Source of the DNA: Syncephalis fuscata
Taxonomy: Eukaryota > Zoopagomycota > Zoopagomycetes > Zoopagales > Piptocephalidaceae
DNA: 32,056 nucleotides
Assembly: GCA_025786725.1 (NCBI GenBank)
Contig: JAHLTZ010000082.1
Coordinates: 1 to 32,056 of the forward strand
Direction of reading: 5' to 3'
Positions 1 through 8,762 of this stretch are shown one piece after another (position 1 is the stretch's first letter; each line of letters opens with the position of its first letter). A program made the translations under genes and the position numbers. The notes below the pieces were generated by a model that was given only the letters and a program-made list of their open reading frames with translations, ran no database searches and was not told the DNA's origin.

Positions 1-617
1 AAGCTCAAAATACACGCCTGGATTCCGATGGCCCATGCCCGTCCGGCGAAACACTAACCTTTACTTATCTTGAAAACGGCCATGTTACTAAGGATAAATT
101 ACCAGACCGGCCAAATCCCAAGACATACACAATCCATTGGTCGTCAGCAGCAAACACCGATAGTATTAAGATGCGTTCTGATCTGTCGGAAAGCAACCAG
201 CTCGGTCCCGTGCATCAGTTTGACGATGGCCAATGCTCCGAGGATGGCTCGATGGGCCGTGCTGCACGCCCATGCCGCGGTAGCTTTACCATTCCAAGTA
301 ATGCAGCACCCGGCCGGCACCAGTTCGTTTGGTGGTGGAAGTTTGATAAGGCAGCGCCCGAGGAATATACCGCCTGTTTTGACGTTATGGTTTCGGGTAG
401 CGATGCACCTTCAAGTCCAGAACCTAGTCCAGAACCTAGTCCAGAGCCACGGCCCAATCCGCCATCATCACCATCTCCACCACCATCAAGCGACAACAAA
501 TGCGCTGGCCAGACCTACGACAAGAATGCATACGTGTGCGACAACGATCAGCTATGCACTATCGACAACCGTGCTTGCGGTAAAGCCTGCTATTCACCAT
601 CCCGTCAAGTGTGTTGA
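1..617 (+). CDS. LPMO-like secreted protein with C-terminal CBM52-like module (5' partial, frame broken)
   Basis: This is the 3' part of a gene cut by the window start. From about position 52 the frame reads a core domain close to the gene on the other strand at 1296-2275: TYLENGHVTKD, FDDGQCSEDG and the PGRHQFVWWWKF...CFDV block. A Pro/Ser/Glu linker with PSPEP repeats (about 411-490) follows. Then comes a Cys-rich tail (501-614: CAGQTY...YVCD...QLC...CGKACYSPS) that resembles CBM52, a glucan-binding module known from fungal endo-beta-1,3-glucanases. The stop is TGA at 615-617. Upstream of position 52 the homologous peptide continues only by shifting frame twice: frame 2 to about 25, frame 1 for about 26-45, then frame 3. 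This looks like two 1-nt losses. The family (copper monooxygenase acting on polysaccharide) is inferred from the paralogues, whose mature proteins start with His. Confidence 0.75.
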   Translation, partial: AQNTRLDSDGPCPSGETLTFTYLENGHVTKDKLPDRPNPKTYTIHWSSAANTDSIKMRSDLSESNQLGPVHQFDDGQCSEDGSMGRAARPCRGSFTIPSNAAPGRHQFVWWWKFDKAAPEEYTACFDVMVSGSDAPSSPEPSPEPSPEPRPNPPSSPSPPPSSDNKCAGQTYDKNAYVCDNDQLCTIDNRACGKACYSPSRQVC

Positions 618-1295
618 CGGCAGTGCGTAGTCTCTATTGTATGTGCCATCAGTCAGTTTAATTAATTATTTGCAGGACAAAATAAACTATAAATATAATA
701 ACTTATTCTGTTATAAATGGTTTTACTAGATTTGTATTTTTTTACTTACTATGCAGCTATTGGTATGTTTATAATAACCATCATTACAATTATTTGAATG
801 TGTAAAATGTTAAGTTTGATTATGTAGCAATAATAGACATATATTATATAGCTAATAGCTGCAATATGGTTGTAAATACGTTTCATTTTATCATATTGGC
901 ATATCCATTAACATGAGTTGCTTTGATAATAAATAGGCTGTTATCTAGAAATATTGTAGGCAGACAACTTTCTATGCTCTATTATTAGTTATGTTTATAT
1001 ATATAACTTTTTCAATATCGATATCAATATCGGTTTCTAGTTTCATTTCATTCTTATTACTTTTATATATTATCTAGTTTATTATATTTGATTGTAATAG
1101 TTAATAGTGATATTCTTAGCGTTAATCAATATTATTAACATCAAAACTACGATTAGGATAGCATCATAATAATGTGTTGTTTGGTCATCCAAATTGCAAT
1201 CTCTAAAATCAAAGTTGCAACAGTGCTATGTGAAATAAATAGTTAAAATAGTAAATATTTATTTATAATCCATACGATTCCAATTGTTTGCTTCA
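618..1295. other. AT-rich gap between convergent LPMO-like genes
   Basis: This holds the 3' regions of two genes that face each other. It is very AT-rich, with short TA runs (about 1000-1010) and an ATCGATATCAATATCGG stretch near 1017-1033. No ORF or RNA gene is convincing. Confidence 0.6.
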
Positions 1296-2275
1296 TTAGC
1301 AGCTATGTATTAGCTGAACAAGCTGATTGTTTGGGCAACATTTATATTGCTTTGGAGAATAACAAGCAGTGCCGCATGCTTTGGTACTCAACGGACACAG
1401 CTGGTTATTGTCGCAAACATAAAGTGAAGGATTATATGGTTGGCCTTTGCAGGAAAGAATACACTTGTATTGCTGGCAATTGGACGGCTAGTTGTAGCTG
1501 GCGAAGAGCTTTTGGCTGACGAGCTATTGCTTAAATCTTTACTATCCAGAGCAACATTACTGCCAACGGTGCTTTCGGGTATTGCCGCGTTCACCGTTGC
1601 CTCAGGATTGCTACCATCAAGGATCATAACATCAAAACAGGCGGTATACTCTTCTGGGCCCGCCTTATCAAATTTCCACCACCAAACAAACTGGTGCCGG
1701 CCAGGTGTAGCACTGCTTGGAATGGTGAAACTGCCGCGACATGGACGTTTAACACGGCCTGGTTGAAGACCGTCCTCGGAACATTGGCCATCATCAAATG
1801 GTAGAGCTGGACCGAGTTGGTTTTGTGCTGTCATATCCGACATCATTTTAATTGTGTCTTGATTTGCTGCTGACGACCAATGGATCGTGTATGTCTTGGG
1901 ATTTGGCTGGTCTGGCAATTTATCCTTTGTGACGTGGCCATTTTCAAGATAAGTCAAGGTTAGTGTTTGGCCGGGACGAGCATTGGCCATTGGAAATGCA
2001 GGCGCGTATTGTGTGCTTGAATCCTGTCGACCAGGGAAACAAGCAGGGACGTTTTGTCGATTGAGTATCCGGTAAGTCATATCGACGTCAATATGATTGG
2101 GGCTCCAGCCACGTTGGTAGCCATTGCACTGATTTGTGCTAATCGAATAATTGGTGCATTCAAGCCAGGAATGCGCGCCAACACTAGGCCATTGCTGGGC
2201 GAGTACAATGAAAGCGGCTAGCGCTATTGTACCAGCATTACGTTTAACACTAATATTATTTAAATAGATATTCAT
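1296..2275 (-). CDS. LPMO-like secreted protein; CBM52-like tail displaced by a frameshift
   Basis: The ATG at 2275 gives a signal peptide of about 34 residues ending SVGA. The mature protein would start HSWLEC, so the N-terminal His could form half of a copper histidine brace as in LPMOs; His114 in LENGHV is a candidate second ligand. Conserved blocks follow: FPMANARPGQT, IHWSSAAN, FDDGQCSEDG and GRHQFVWWWKF with CFDV, then a Ser/Thr-rich linker. The frame running from this start ends at 1388 with an unrelated tail. In a different frame, 1451 down to a TAA at 1296-1298 encodes CKGQPYNPSLYVC...QLCP...CGTACYSPKQYKC, a CBM52-like module matching the tail of the gene at 1-617. The frame change must lie at about 1452-1487, because a stop in the module's frame at 1488-1490 limits it upstream. 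No convincing intron fits. An in-frame ATG at 2317 also exists but would spoil the signal peptide. Confidence 0.8.
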
Positions 2276-2743
2276 AATGACCGTATTTAGTATGAATTCA
2301 GAATAATACGCAAACAATGGTTGCTTGCATTCAAAATAGGTGCGCTACACTTAGTTGACGAATACAGGAGGTGATAGATTATAAAATGGCAGCAGGGTAT
2401 TCAAAAAGGCCAAGACTTTAGTTATAACCATGACATTGCAATTGAAAAAGGATGTTGCCATGTGAACTTGGAGTGGAAAAGCAAGTAAAACAATTTTCAT
2501 GTGTATTTTCAATAATAGTCGTTGTTCTAGACTCCATTCGGCAGCCAGAAATTGCTAAATATGAATTAAAAGACAAGTTCCCATAGCTTGTTATCCGCAG
2601 TAATATAATGTAAAAATTCTTAGTTGTGAAATAATTTGCATTTAAAGTCCGCACGTAAAACTGCCACACAATAAACAAATTAACTGCTTAATAATTTATT
2701 CCATTTACGGATAAGCACAATGCCTGACCGGCTAAAAACAGTC
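2276..2743. other. Spacer between two tandem LPMO-like genes
   Basis: It should contain the promoter of the upstream-reading gene at 2275 and the 3' end of the one at 2744. The short open frames here have no signal peptide, domain or splice structure. Confidence 0.5.
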
Positions 2744-3565
2744 TTAATTAACGTGTTGCTGAGGAGCAATCGTGCCAGCCGCGACTTGATCACGAACTTG
2801 TTCGGGATAGTTGTACTGCGATGCATAGTCGAACCAATCGTTGCCATAGCCAGGATTGAATAGTGGCTTGTTACCAAGCCAGCGCGAAGCCTCGTTGGGT
2901 GGTAGCGCATCTCCTCGTTTCTCACCTGGAGAAAGTACATTGACATCGAAACAGGATGTATACTCTTCTTTGCCGTTAGTTTTGGCAAATTTCCACCACC
3001 ATACGACTTGGTGTCGTCCAGGTGCGGCGTCTTTTGGGATTGTTAGCCGACCCCAACATGGTCGTTTCACGCGACCAGCCGTTGTTCCTAAATCGGCACA
3101 ACCACCATCATCAAACTTAATCTCACGGCCAAGTTGGTTATTCTGGCTAAGATCAGCACGTGTCTTTATCGTATCGATATTTGTCGCAGTCGACCAATGT
3201 ACCGAGTAAGTGCCTGGATTCGGTGTGGGCAGATCAGCTACAGCATGGTTGCGCTCCATGTAGGTAAAAGTGATAGTTTGACCAGGAAATGCTCGTGCCA
3301 TAGGAAAACTGGGATTATCCGCTGCACGTTGCTGGTGGTTAGGAAAGCATGCTGGTGCTTTAGGATCACTTTGGCCTTTAAGACGCCAGGTCATTAGCGC
3401 ATCGCGATGCTGCGCGTCCCAGCCGCGCTGCCAGCCATGGCATTGTCCATTACGAAAATCAGTGCACTCAAGCCAGGAATGCGCCTTGGCTGGGTGGACG
3501 TCCGTAAGTAAAACACCAGCTGCGACTATAATAGCCGCTATAAGGGATGTAAGTTGCAAAATCAT
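2744..3565 (-). CDS. LPMO-like secreted protein, intact single-domain copy
   Basis: A single-exon gene of 273 residues. It has a classic signal peptide (about 1-28, ending HPAKA) and a mature start HSWLECTDF, placing His at position 1 as copper monooxygenases require. It shares the blocks of its two neighbours: CHGWQRGWD, PACFP, FPMARAFPGQT, TYMERNH, VHWSTATN, FDDGGC, KRPCWG and PGRHQVVWWWKF with YTSCFDV. It has no CBM52-like tail; instead about 50 residues rich in Asn, Tyr and Trp end in APQQHVN. It lies in the same orientation as the gene at 1296-2275, about 470 bp behind it, and is more diverged than the other two are from each other. Expected role: secreted polysaccharide oxidation or copper binding. 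I cannot assign an AA family. Confidence 0.85.
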   Translation of the reverse strand: MILQLTSLIAAIIVAAGVLLTDVHPAKAHSWLECTDFRNGQCHGWQRGWDAQHRDALMTWRLKGQSDPKAPACFPNHQQRAADNPSFPMARAFPGQTITFTYMERNHAVADLPTPNPGTYSVHWSTATNIDTIKTRADLSQNNQLGREIKFDDGGCADLGTTAGRVKRPCWGRLTIPKDAAPGRHQVVWWWKFAKTNGKEEYTSCFDVNVLSPGEKRGDALPPNEASRWLGNKPLFNPGYGNDWFDYASQYNYPEQVRDQVAAGTIAPQQHVN

Positions 3566-5463
3566 GGTTAGTTGCTAGTTAGTTTAGGATAATGAAATGA
3601 AAATGAATTTAAGATAATTTGCAGGCTTTATCTGTGAAAACGGGTGCTTTAAATATTTAATCCGCTTTTTTCTAAGGCGCTCTTCTCATACCTATTACCG
3701 CTTGTGCGATATAGTTTTTTCAAATGCACAACGGTTAAATCGTAGTCACTTTTACTTTGCTATCATTTACGTTAAAAGGTATAGTTTACTAAAACAGTGT
3801 TCGAGGTATGGTGTGTTTTAAAACATCTTTTTCCGTTTTTTTTGAAACAGCAGTCTTTTAATCATAATACTGCCTTGAATGGTAGTGATACAAACTGCTT
3901 TACTAGTTAAATAGTAAATGTTGCTTTGTTCTACACTATAAATACTTTAAACATGGCTTATTTGCAATTAAGCTTATTAATATTCGGTTCAGTGTATATA
4001 CGTGATAAAAATGATTTTACAAGTATGCAATTAGTTACGTTTTTATCTGCAGTAGCAGGCAACAAATAAACTTTGAATAATCACTGATTTATACCCATTT
4101 GTTTCAACTTGATACTGGTATTTAAAACTTAACGTCATAACTAAGTCCTATCCATTTTTGCATTGGTGTAACTTTTATCAAAACTGGTAATTTCGATGTG
4201 TGTATCTATCATGAATAGCAAGGATTACAGTAAAATAGACAAATCAAATACTATAAGACCCCATGACGTTTAACAGCTAGGTGCTTGATAGCATTGATAG
4301 AGGTGGTGGGCTGTAAGCTGATACATCATATGTTGGCTTATAGTCGATGGAACGCAATAATGTGTTTATACATATTGTTCATAAAAACATAACATACGAC
4401 AAACGTGTAACATTTTGTACCAACAAAGCCAAAGAACGCAATGTAAGAAGGTAAATATTGTTAAACTTTAGTTTACAGTCAAGTATCAAGTATAAGTAGG
4501 AAAGTGGCTATGTATATTAAATATATGAGCTGATTTATAGGCACAAAGTGATATATTTTATTTTTCATTAGTATTGTTTGCTCTGCATTAACATATTAGA
4601 ATATTGCAATTAGCTGCATTAGATACAGCTACAGTTGTGCTGCCCATTTTAACAATAATACCAGTAGTCTATTAGTCAGTTATTTTATTTATGTATATTA
4701 GTATTATTAAATTAATAAATGTGTGCTGTGTGTATTTTATTTTATATTCAATTTTATGTGCATTGATATTGATTGTTTGCTTGGTGGTCAAATGACTGAC
4801 ATTTAATAACATTTAATTTATTGAACATGATGGCGGGTGGTGAATGGCATCAAAGTTTAAAATACTTATCATGATAGATTATTATCCAGTATGCATATAT
4901 CCACCATTTACTTATATCATTTAACAATATAGTAGACACATTCTTTTCGCTGTAAAGCCAACAGTTTTTATTCATTTCGGTGATACACATATATATACTA
5001 TAATTTTAATACAATTATTCATTTTTCTCTAATTTGCTTTGTTTTACATCAATGTATATTATAATATCTATACTTATTTATTAAGGCTGTTTGTTCTTCT
5101 TTAGTTGCGTTTTCAACAAAGTTTGACTTGTTCGTTTTTTATTCTATTTTCTATGCATATATGAGCCGTTGCTATTTAGCCCATTTTGATTTTTTGTTTT
5201 AGAATCATTTTGCTATCACGTGAATAGGCATTAGCAGCCATCAGGTCTTACTTTAATTGGTAGAGGTATGGAATTCTACCGCCTTGGCCGAACAATAAAC
5301 ACAACGCTTGCGTTTTATTCTTTTTAATCCCTTCCTTGTTCGTTCGTTATTAGATATCCAGACTCCGGTTGGAACAAGGAGTTGGTTCATTTCCAAAGCT
5401 CATTTTCAAACTTTCTTTTCAAACATTGCATTATTAAGAATTACAAGCATTCATTATATTAGC
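3566..5463. other. 1.9-kb AT-rich intergenic region
   Basis: It separates the divergent genes at 3565 (-) and 5464 (+), so both promoters lie here; a TTTAAATATTTAA block near 3649-3661 is a possible TATA element for the minus-strand gene. The only structure I see is one copy of a dispersed repeat (4820-4903). No coding exon or tRNA was found. Confidence 0.5.
4820..4903 (+). repeat. Dispersed repeat A, copy 1
   Basis: About 84 bp starting ATTGAACATGATG and ending near GCATATATCCA. A second, diverged copy in the same orientation is at 23754-23838. Matching blocks keep the same order and spacing (GCATCAA, AAAATACT, ATCAT.ATAGATT, AGTATG.ATATATCCA). No coding content; possibly a remnant of a mobile element or a regulatory cassette. 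Confidence 0.7.
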
Positions 5464-6428
5464 ATGTCTTCATTTGCTATTTGGTCAGCGGTCACAACCA
5501 GCTGGCTTACATTTCCAGCTTTAGCAAGTGGCGACAAAAACTCCAATAAGCATGATGGCTGCCAAAGACGCGCTTGCGTAACCGGCCAGACTGCAGCTCT
5601 TAGCAATGTAGGTGATATCGTAAACGAGTTATTGACAAGCGGTCATTAATGTTAGCTATATACTAAAAAAAACAGCGCAACAATCCAACCGACACGATAA
5701 TCCATGCCAGTAGCGCCAAACTCCAGAACTTGAAAGAAGAGGTACCGCTTTGGGATAAATTATGGTCGCCTGCTACGGTAGTGACTATGGAACGCAAGTA
5801 CGCGGTTTGCCCTTGTGTTGGTAGGTATTGTGTTTCGCTTGTGTATAATCCCAAATTAAATATTTGTACAGCGGAGTTTTGGTGCTCCATCACATCGATT
5901 GCTTTTGCTTCACCAATTCTAATTTACCTATTTGTTCCCTATAATTTAATCTCATGGCAAATTCACGTTTGCTGCATATTTGGCATTTTATCCGCATCCG
6001 CCAGCACAATATACCATTGGACTCTTTTTAAGCTGTTTTCTTCGTTGGATGCAGCCATTGCCTGCACAACTATGCATGTATTTATGCTATTGGTGCTTGG
6101 TGAATGCTATCCATACCAGTCTTGGATAAGAAGCTCTAGCTTTTGGATATCAAATGTCGTTTTGGTGCTTGCCTACATCCTGCATCGGTGGGAAAATACG
6201 GCCAAGCCTGCAGTGCAAGTAATATCGTTTTCAGCTACGTTATTTAGCTGGGGCTTGATGCAGTTGGAAGAATGGTATGCTTTGGTGTTTGGCTGGCTAG
6301 GAATCATTTGCTTTCTAGTCGACCGTAAAAACATGGTAGCAGCGCATTCTATCTGGCATATTGGCGGCGGCCTTTCGCTAGGTTTGGCTGCGTGGGCGAT
6401 AATTTACCGTCAAATAGCTGACAATTAA
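5464..6428 (+). CDS. CREST-superfamily multi-pass membrane hydrolase (TMEM8/DUF3522-like)
   Basis: Two exons, 5464-5619 and 5676-6428, joined across a 56-nt intron (GTAAAC...TACTAAAAAAAACAG, phase 0), give 302 residues. The N terminus is a signal peptide (MSSFAIWSAVTTSW... to about 22). A luminal segment with paired Cys residues (GCQRRAC, then VCPCVGRYC) follows, then six or seven hydrophobic helices. The catalytic-type residues of the CREST superfamily (alkaline ceramidases, PAQR receptors, Per1, TMEM8) are visible: Ser and His in SASTIYHW, Asp in SSLDAAIA, and a His pair (HSIWH) in the last helices. These usually bind zinc and hydrolyse an amide or ester in lipid substrates at the ER, Golgi or surface. 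A TMEM8/DUF3522-like identity is an inference from the extracellular Cys-rich segment; a ceramidase is less likely. Confidence 0.75.
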
Positions 6429-7223
6429 CAATACAATCACTCTTTTATTAATTCACTACTTTAGAATAATTCCCAATACTTTATAATTATATATATATGA
6501 CCAACTTAATCACTCTTTTATTAATTCACTATTTTAGAATAATTTCCAATACTTTATAATTACATATATGACCAACTTAATAAATGGCTAAACATTACAT
6601 ATATTATATTGATATTTATGTGCTAATTCATTTGTAAATAATATATTTTAAACAAATGCCTATTATTACTATAGCAAAATTATGCTTTATAATAAATTGC
6701 TTGTTTTTAACAATTTATTGAAATCACTACTTAATTACGTTCACCATTTTAAACATAGCTATAATTCAGCCATTGTTAAACTAGAAGGTTGCATAGTAAT
6801 CTTGTTATTACATGCTTTGTTAGTAAGCAATAGCCAATTGTATGTAACTGTGTTACGTAAAGCAAGTGTGACATTATTCAATGGATTTGCAATTTATCTA
6901 TAGTTTACCAGAGAAATACGGCCTTCCTTTGCGCCATTATAGCAATTCTATTTTGGTAAACAATCTGCTTAATTAAGTAATTTAATATACCGGATTTTTA
7001 ATTTATTTATTTACAGAAAAGACCACCTATATTTATATTTAGTTATTCAATATCCGCTAATTAGGTACTATTCTTGTACCGAGCAAACCACCAAGCTTTT
7101 TTATACAAAAATAGTGTTGCAGAATCCTCAATTGACCTGATACGCTCATTATTTTCCATTCTTCTTCTACTATCTTTTTGATAAATAACACCAGTGACTT
7201 GTCAAAGAAATAGACCACTAACG
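6429..7223. other. AT-rich gap with a tandem duplication
   Basis: It holds the 3' region of the membrane-protein gene, including a 73-bp tandem duplication, and the promoter of the secreted gene at 7224; TTTTTATACAAAAAT near 7098-7112 is TATA-like. An open frame at 6682-6903 has no recognisable features. Confidence 0.5.
6435..6578 (+). repeat. Two-copy tandem repeat, unit 73 bp
   Basis: Copies at 6435-6507 and 6508-6578, each starting AATCACTCTTTTATTAATTC and ending ATATGACCAACTT. They differ by a few substitutions and a 2-nt shorter TA run in the second. It begins 7 bp after the stop of the membrane-protein gene, so the 3' UTR is probably duplicated. Confidence 0.9.
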
Positions 7224-8356
7224 ATGATTAACATATCCAAAAGTGTCTCTGCTCTCGTTGTCGCCGCATTGATTTTAGTTTCAACATGCCAGGCTGCTAC
7301 GATTCCAGCGGCAACTACGACAGATAGAGCAGAAGTGTTAACAAAAGCTCCCAAATCTATTGGATATGACCCAAGTATGCATTTATGTACATTTTACACG
7401 ACCGCATTAACCATATGTTATAAATGTAGCAACAAATACATTTTATGGCTACAAAATAGGCGTCAAGGATGCATTTGGTGATCCAGGACTTCAGTTTATT
7501 GACGATAAATCCTTAACTGCTGGTGCAAAGTCCATTCGTGCTATAAAAGATGATGGTCACAAGTATCTTTTTAGATGCGCAGCACCCAAGGAACTCCAGA
7601 TTAAATCAAGTGATACTGGGATTACTGACCGAAGACTGCAATTTCAAGAGGTATGTTGTCACAGCCCAAGAGCTCATGGCTAAACTAAATTGCATAATAG
7701 CAATGTGCTACCCGCTATTTCGATAAAGGCGATTACACGGCCCAAGAGGCAGCTGGCTGCCCAATGATCCATGCTCTCACAAACGATCCCAGTTGCTATG
7801 GCGACTTGGAACGAGATGCACCGATGAACCTCAGCCAAGCTGTCAACAAATTCAAAACCAATCCTCAAGAATTTGAAGACATATTTGAACAAATCAAGAA
7901 TGGTATGTTTTTATTAAATATATATATACAATTAGTATTAATATCTCTACTACCAGGTATGCAGATTATTGATAGTTTGAAATGGTATTACCATATAACG
8001 GACGAAAGTAAGTTAGCCTCACAACTATATCCCACTGCAATGTTCATTTTCTCGCAGATGTCATAGTTTATAAAGATAAAACCAAGTACAAGGTTCAGTT
8101 TACTCATGTTGAAAGTGCGGTACCTCGATCTGTGCTTCGCAACACGTATAAGTCGCCGGCCTATAATGCATGGATCGAGAAACAAAACAAAGTCACTAGC
8201 GATTTGTATGAGCGGATCTATAAGTTGCTATATCCAAAGGATACGTCACAAGAAACGGAACTCAAGGTTCAAAATGCTCTTAAATCGATTATATTAACAA
8301 ATACTTCAAAAGTATTCGGGAAACTAAACAAATTAGCCAAGGCTGTAAAAGGTTAA
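7224..8356 (+). CDS. Secreted protein of unknown function, five exons
   Basis: Exons 7224-7374, 7430-7650, 7701-7902, 7957-8007 and 8058-8356 join in phase across four GT-AG introns of 50-55 nt into 307 residues. The ATG at 7224 gives a signal peptide (MINISKSVSALVVAALILVS, cleavage likely after STCQA). The mature part has four Cys (FRCAAP, QCATRY, GCPMI, SCYGD) and a mixed alpha/beta composition. Its helical, Lys-rich C-terminal 100 residues (DLYERIYKLLYPKD onward) contain no membrane segment. Exon phases are 1, 0, 1, 1 and every join leaves an open frame. I do not recognise the family. It is probably extracellular or vacuolar. The 5' UTR lies in an AT-rich region with a TATA-like element about 110 bp upstream. 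Confidence 0.8.
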
Positions 8357-8762
8357 CGCACCGTGTGCCAATTCTTGACTACAATGGCTTATGGCTTAGC
8401 AAATGTAGCATATTGCACAATCGGTTAATTGGCCAGTTTCCATTTACTTATTTATAGTTTTATATAAATGATCAATTTCTGCTACTGTTTTAAAAGATTT
8501 ATTGAATTGTTTAACGCGAAGAGAAATGAATAATTACAATTGCTAAATATGGTGACGGTGAAAGAATATGAGAGATATGCCAACAGCTAAAATAAAACAT
8601 TCAATAGCAAAAATATAAGTAAACAACACTACTGTTTATTGATAATAAATGAAATGGGTATTTGCGCTAACTATTGCGAATAACTGCGCGTCATCATCGG
8701 TATTCACATATATGTTTAAGTGGGTTCAATAGCCCAAACATTTGATTGTGGTAGAATACTGT
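8357..8762. other. Convergent 3' spacer
   Basis: Lies between the stop codons of the secreted orphan (+) and the M16C protease (-), so it holds both 3' UTRs. A bare AATAAA-type motif on each strand is expected in such AT-rich DNA. No gene seen. Confidence 0.5.

Noticed and set aside
1440-1766. Plus-strand ORF of 108 residues
   Set aside because: Antisense shadow of the LPMO-like gene at 1296-2275.
2418-2678. Minus-strand ORF of 86 residues between LPMO-like genes
   Set aside because: AT-driven composition, no signal peptide, domain or splice partners.
5240-5300. TAATTGGTAGAGG followed by a CTACC stem, tRNA D-arm-like
   Set aside because: No anticodon arm, no GTTCGA-type T loop and no acceptor stem within tRNA length.
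5663-5893. Minus-strand 76-residue ORF with a C-terminal hydrophobic tail
   Set aside because: It is antisense to the CREST gene exon and has no supporting neighbour exon or family match.
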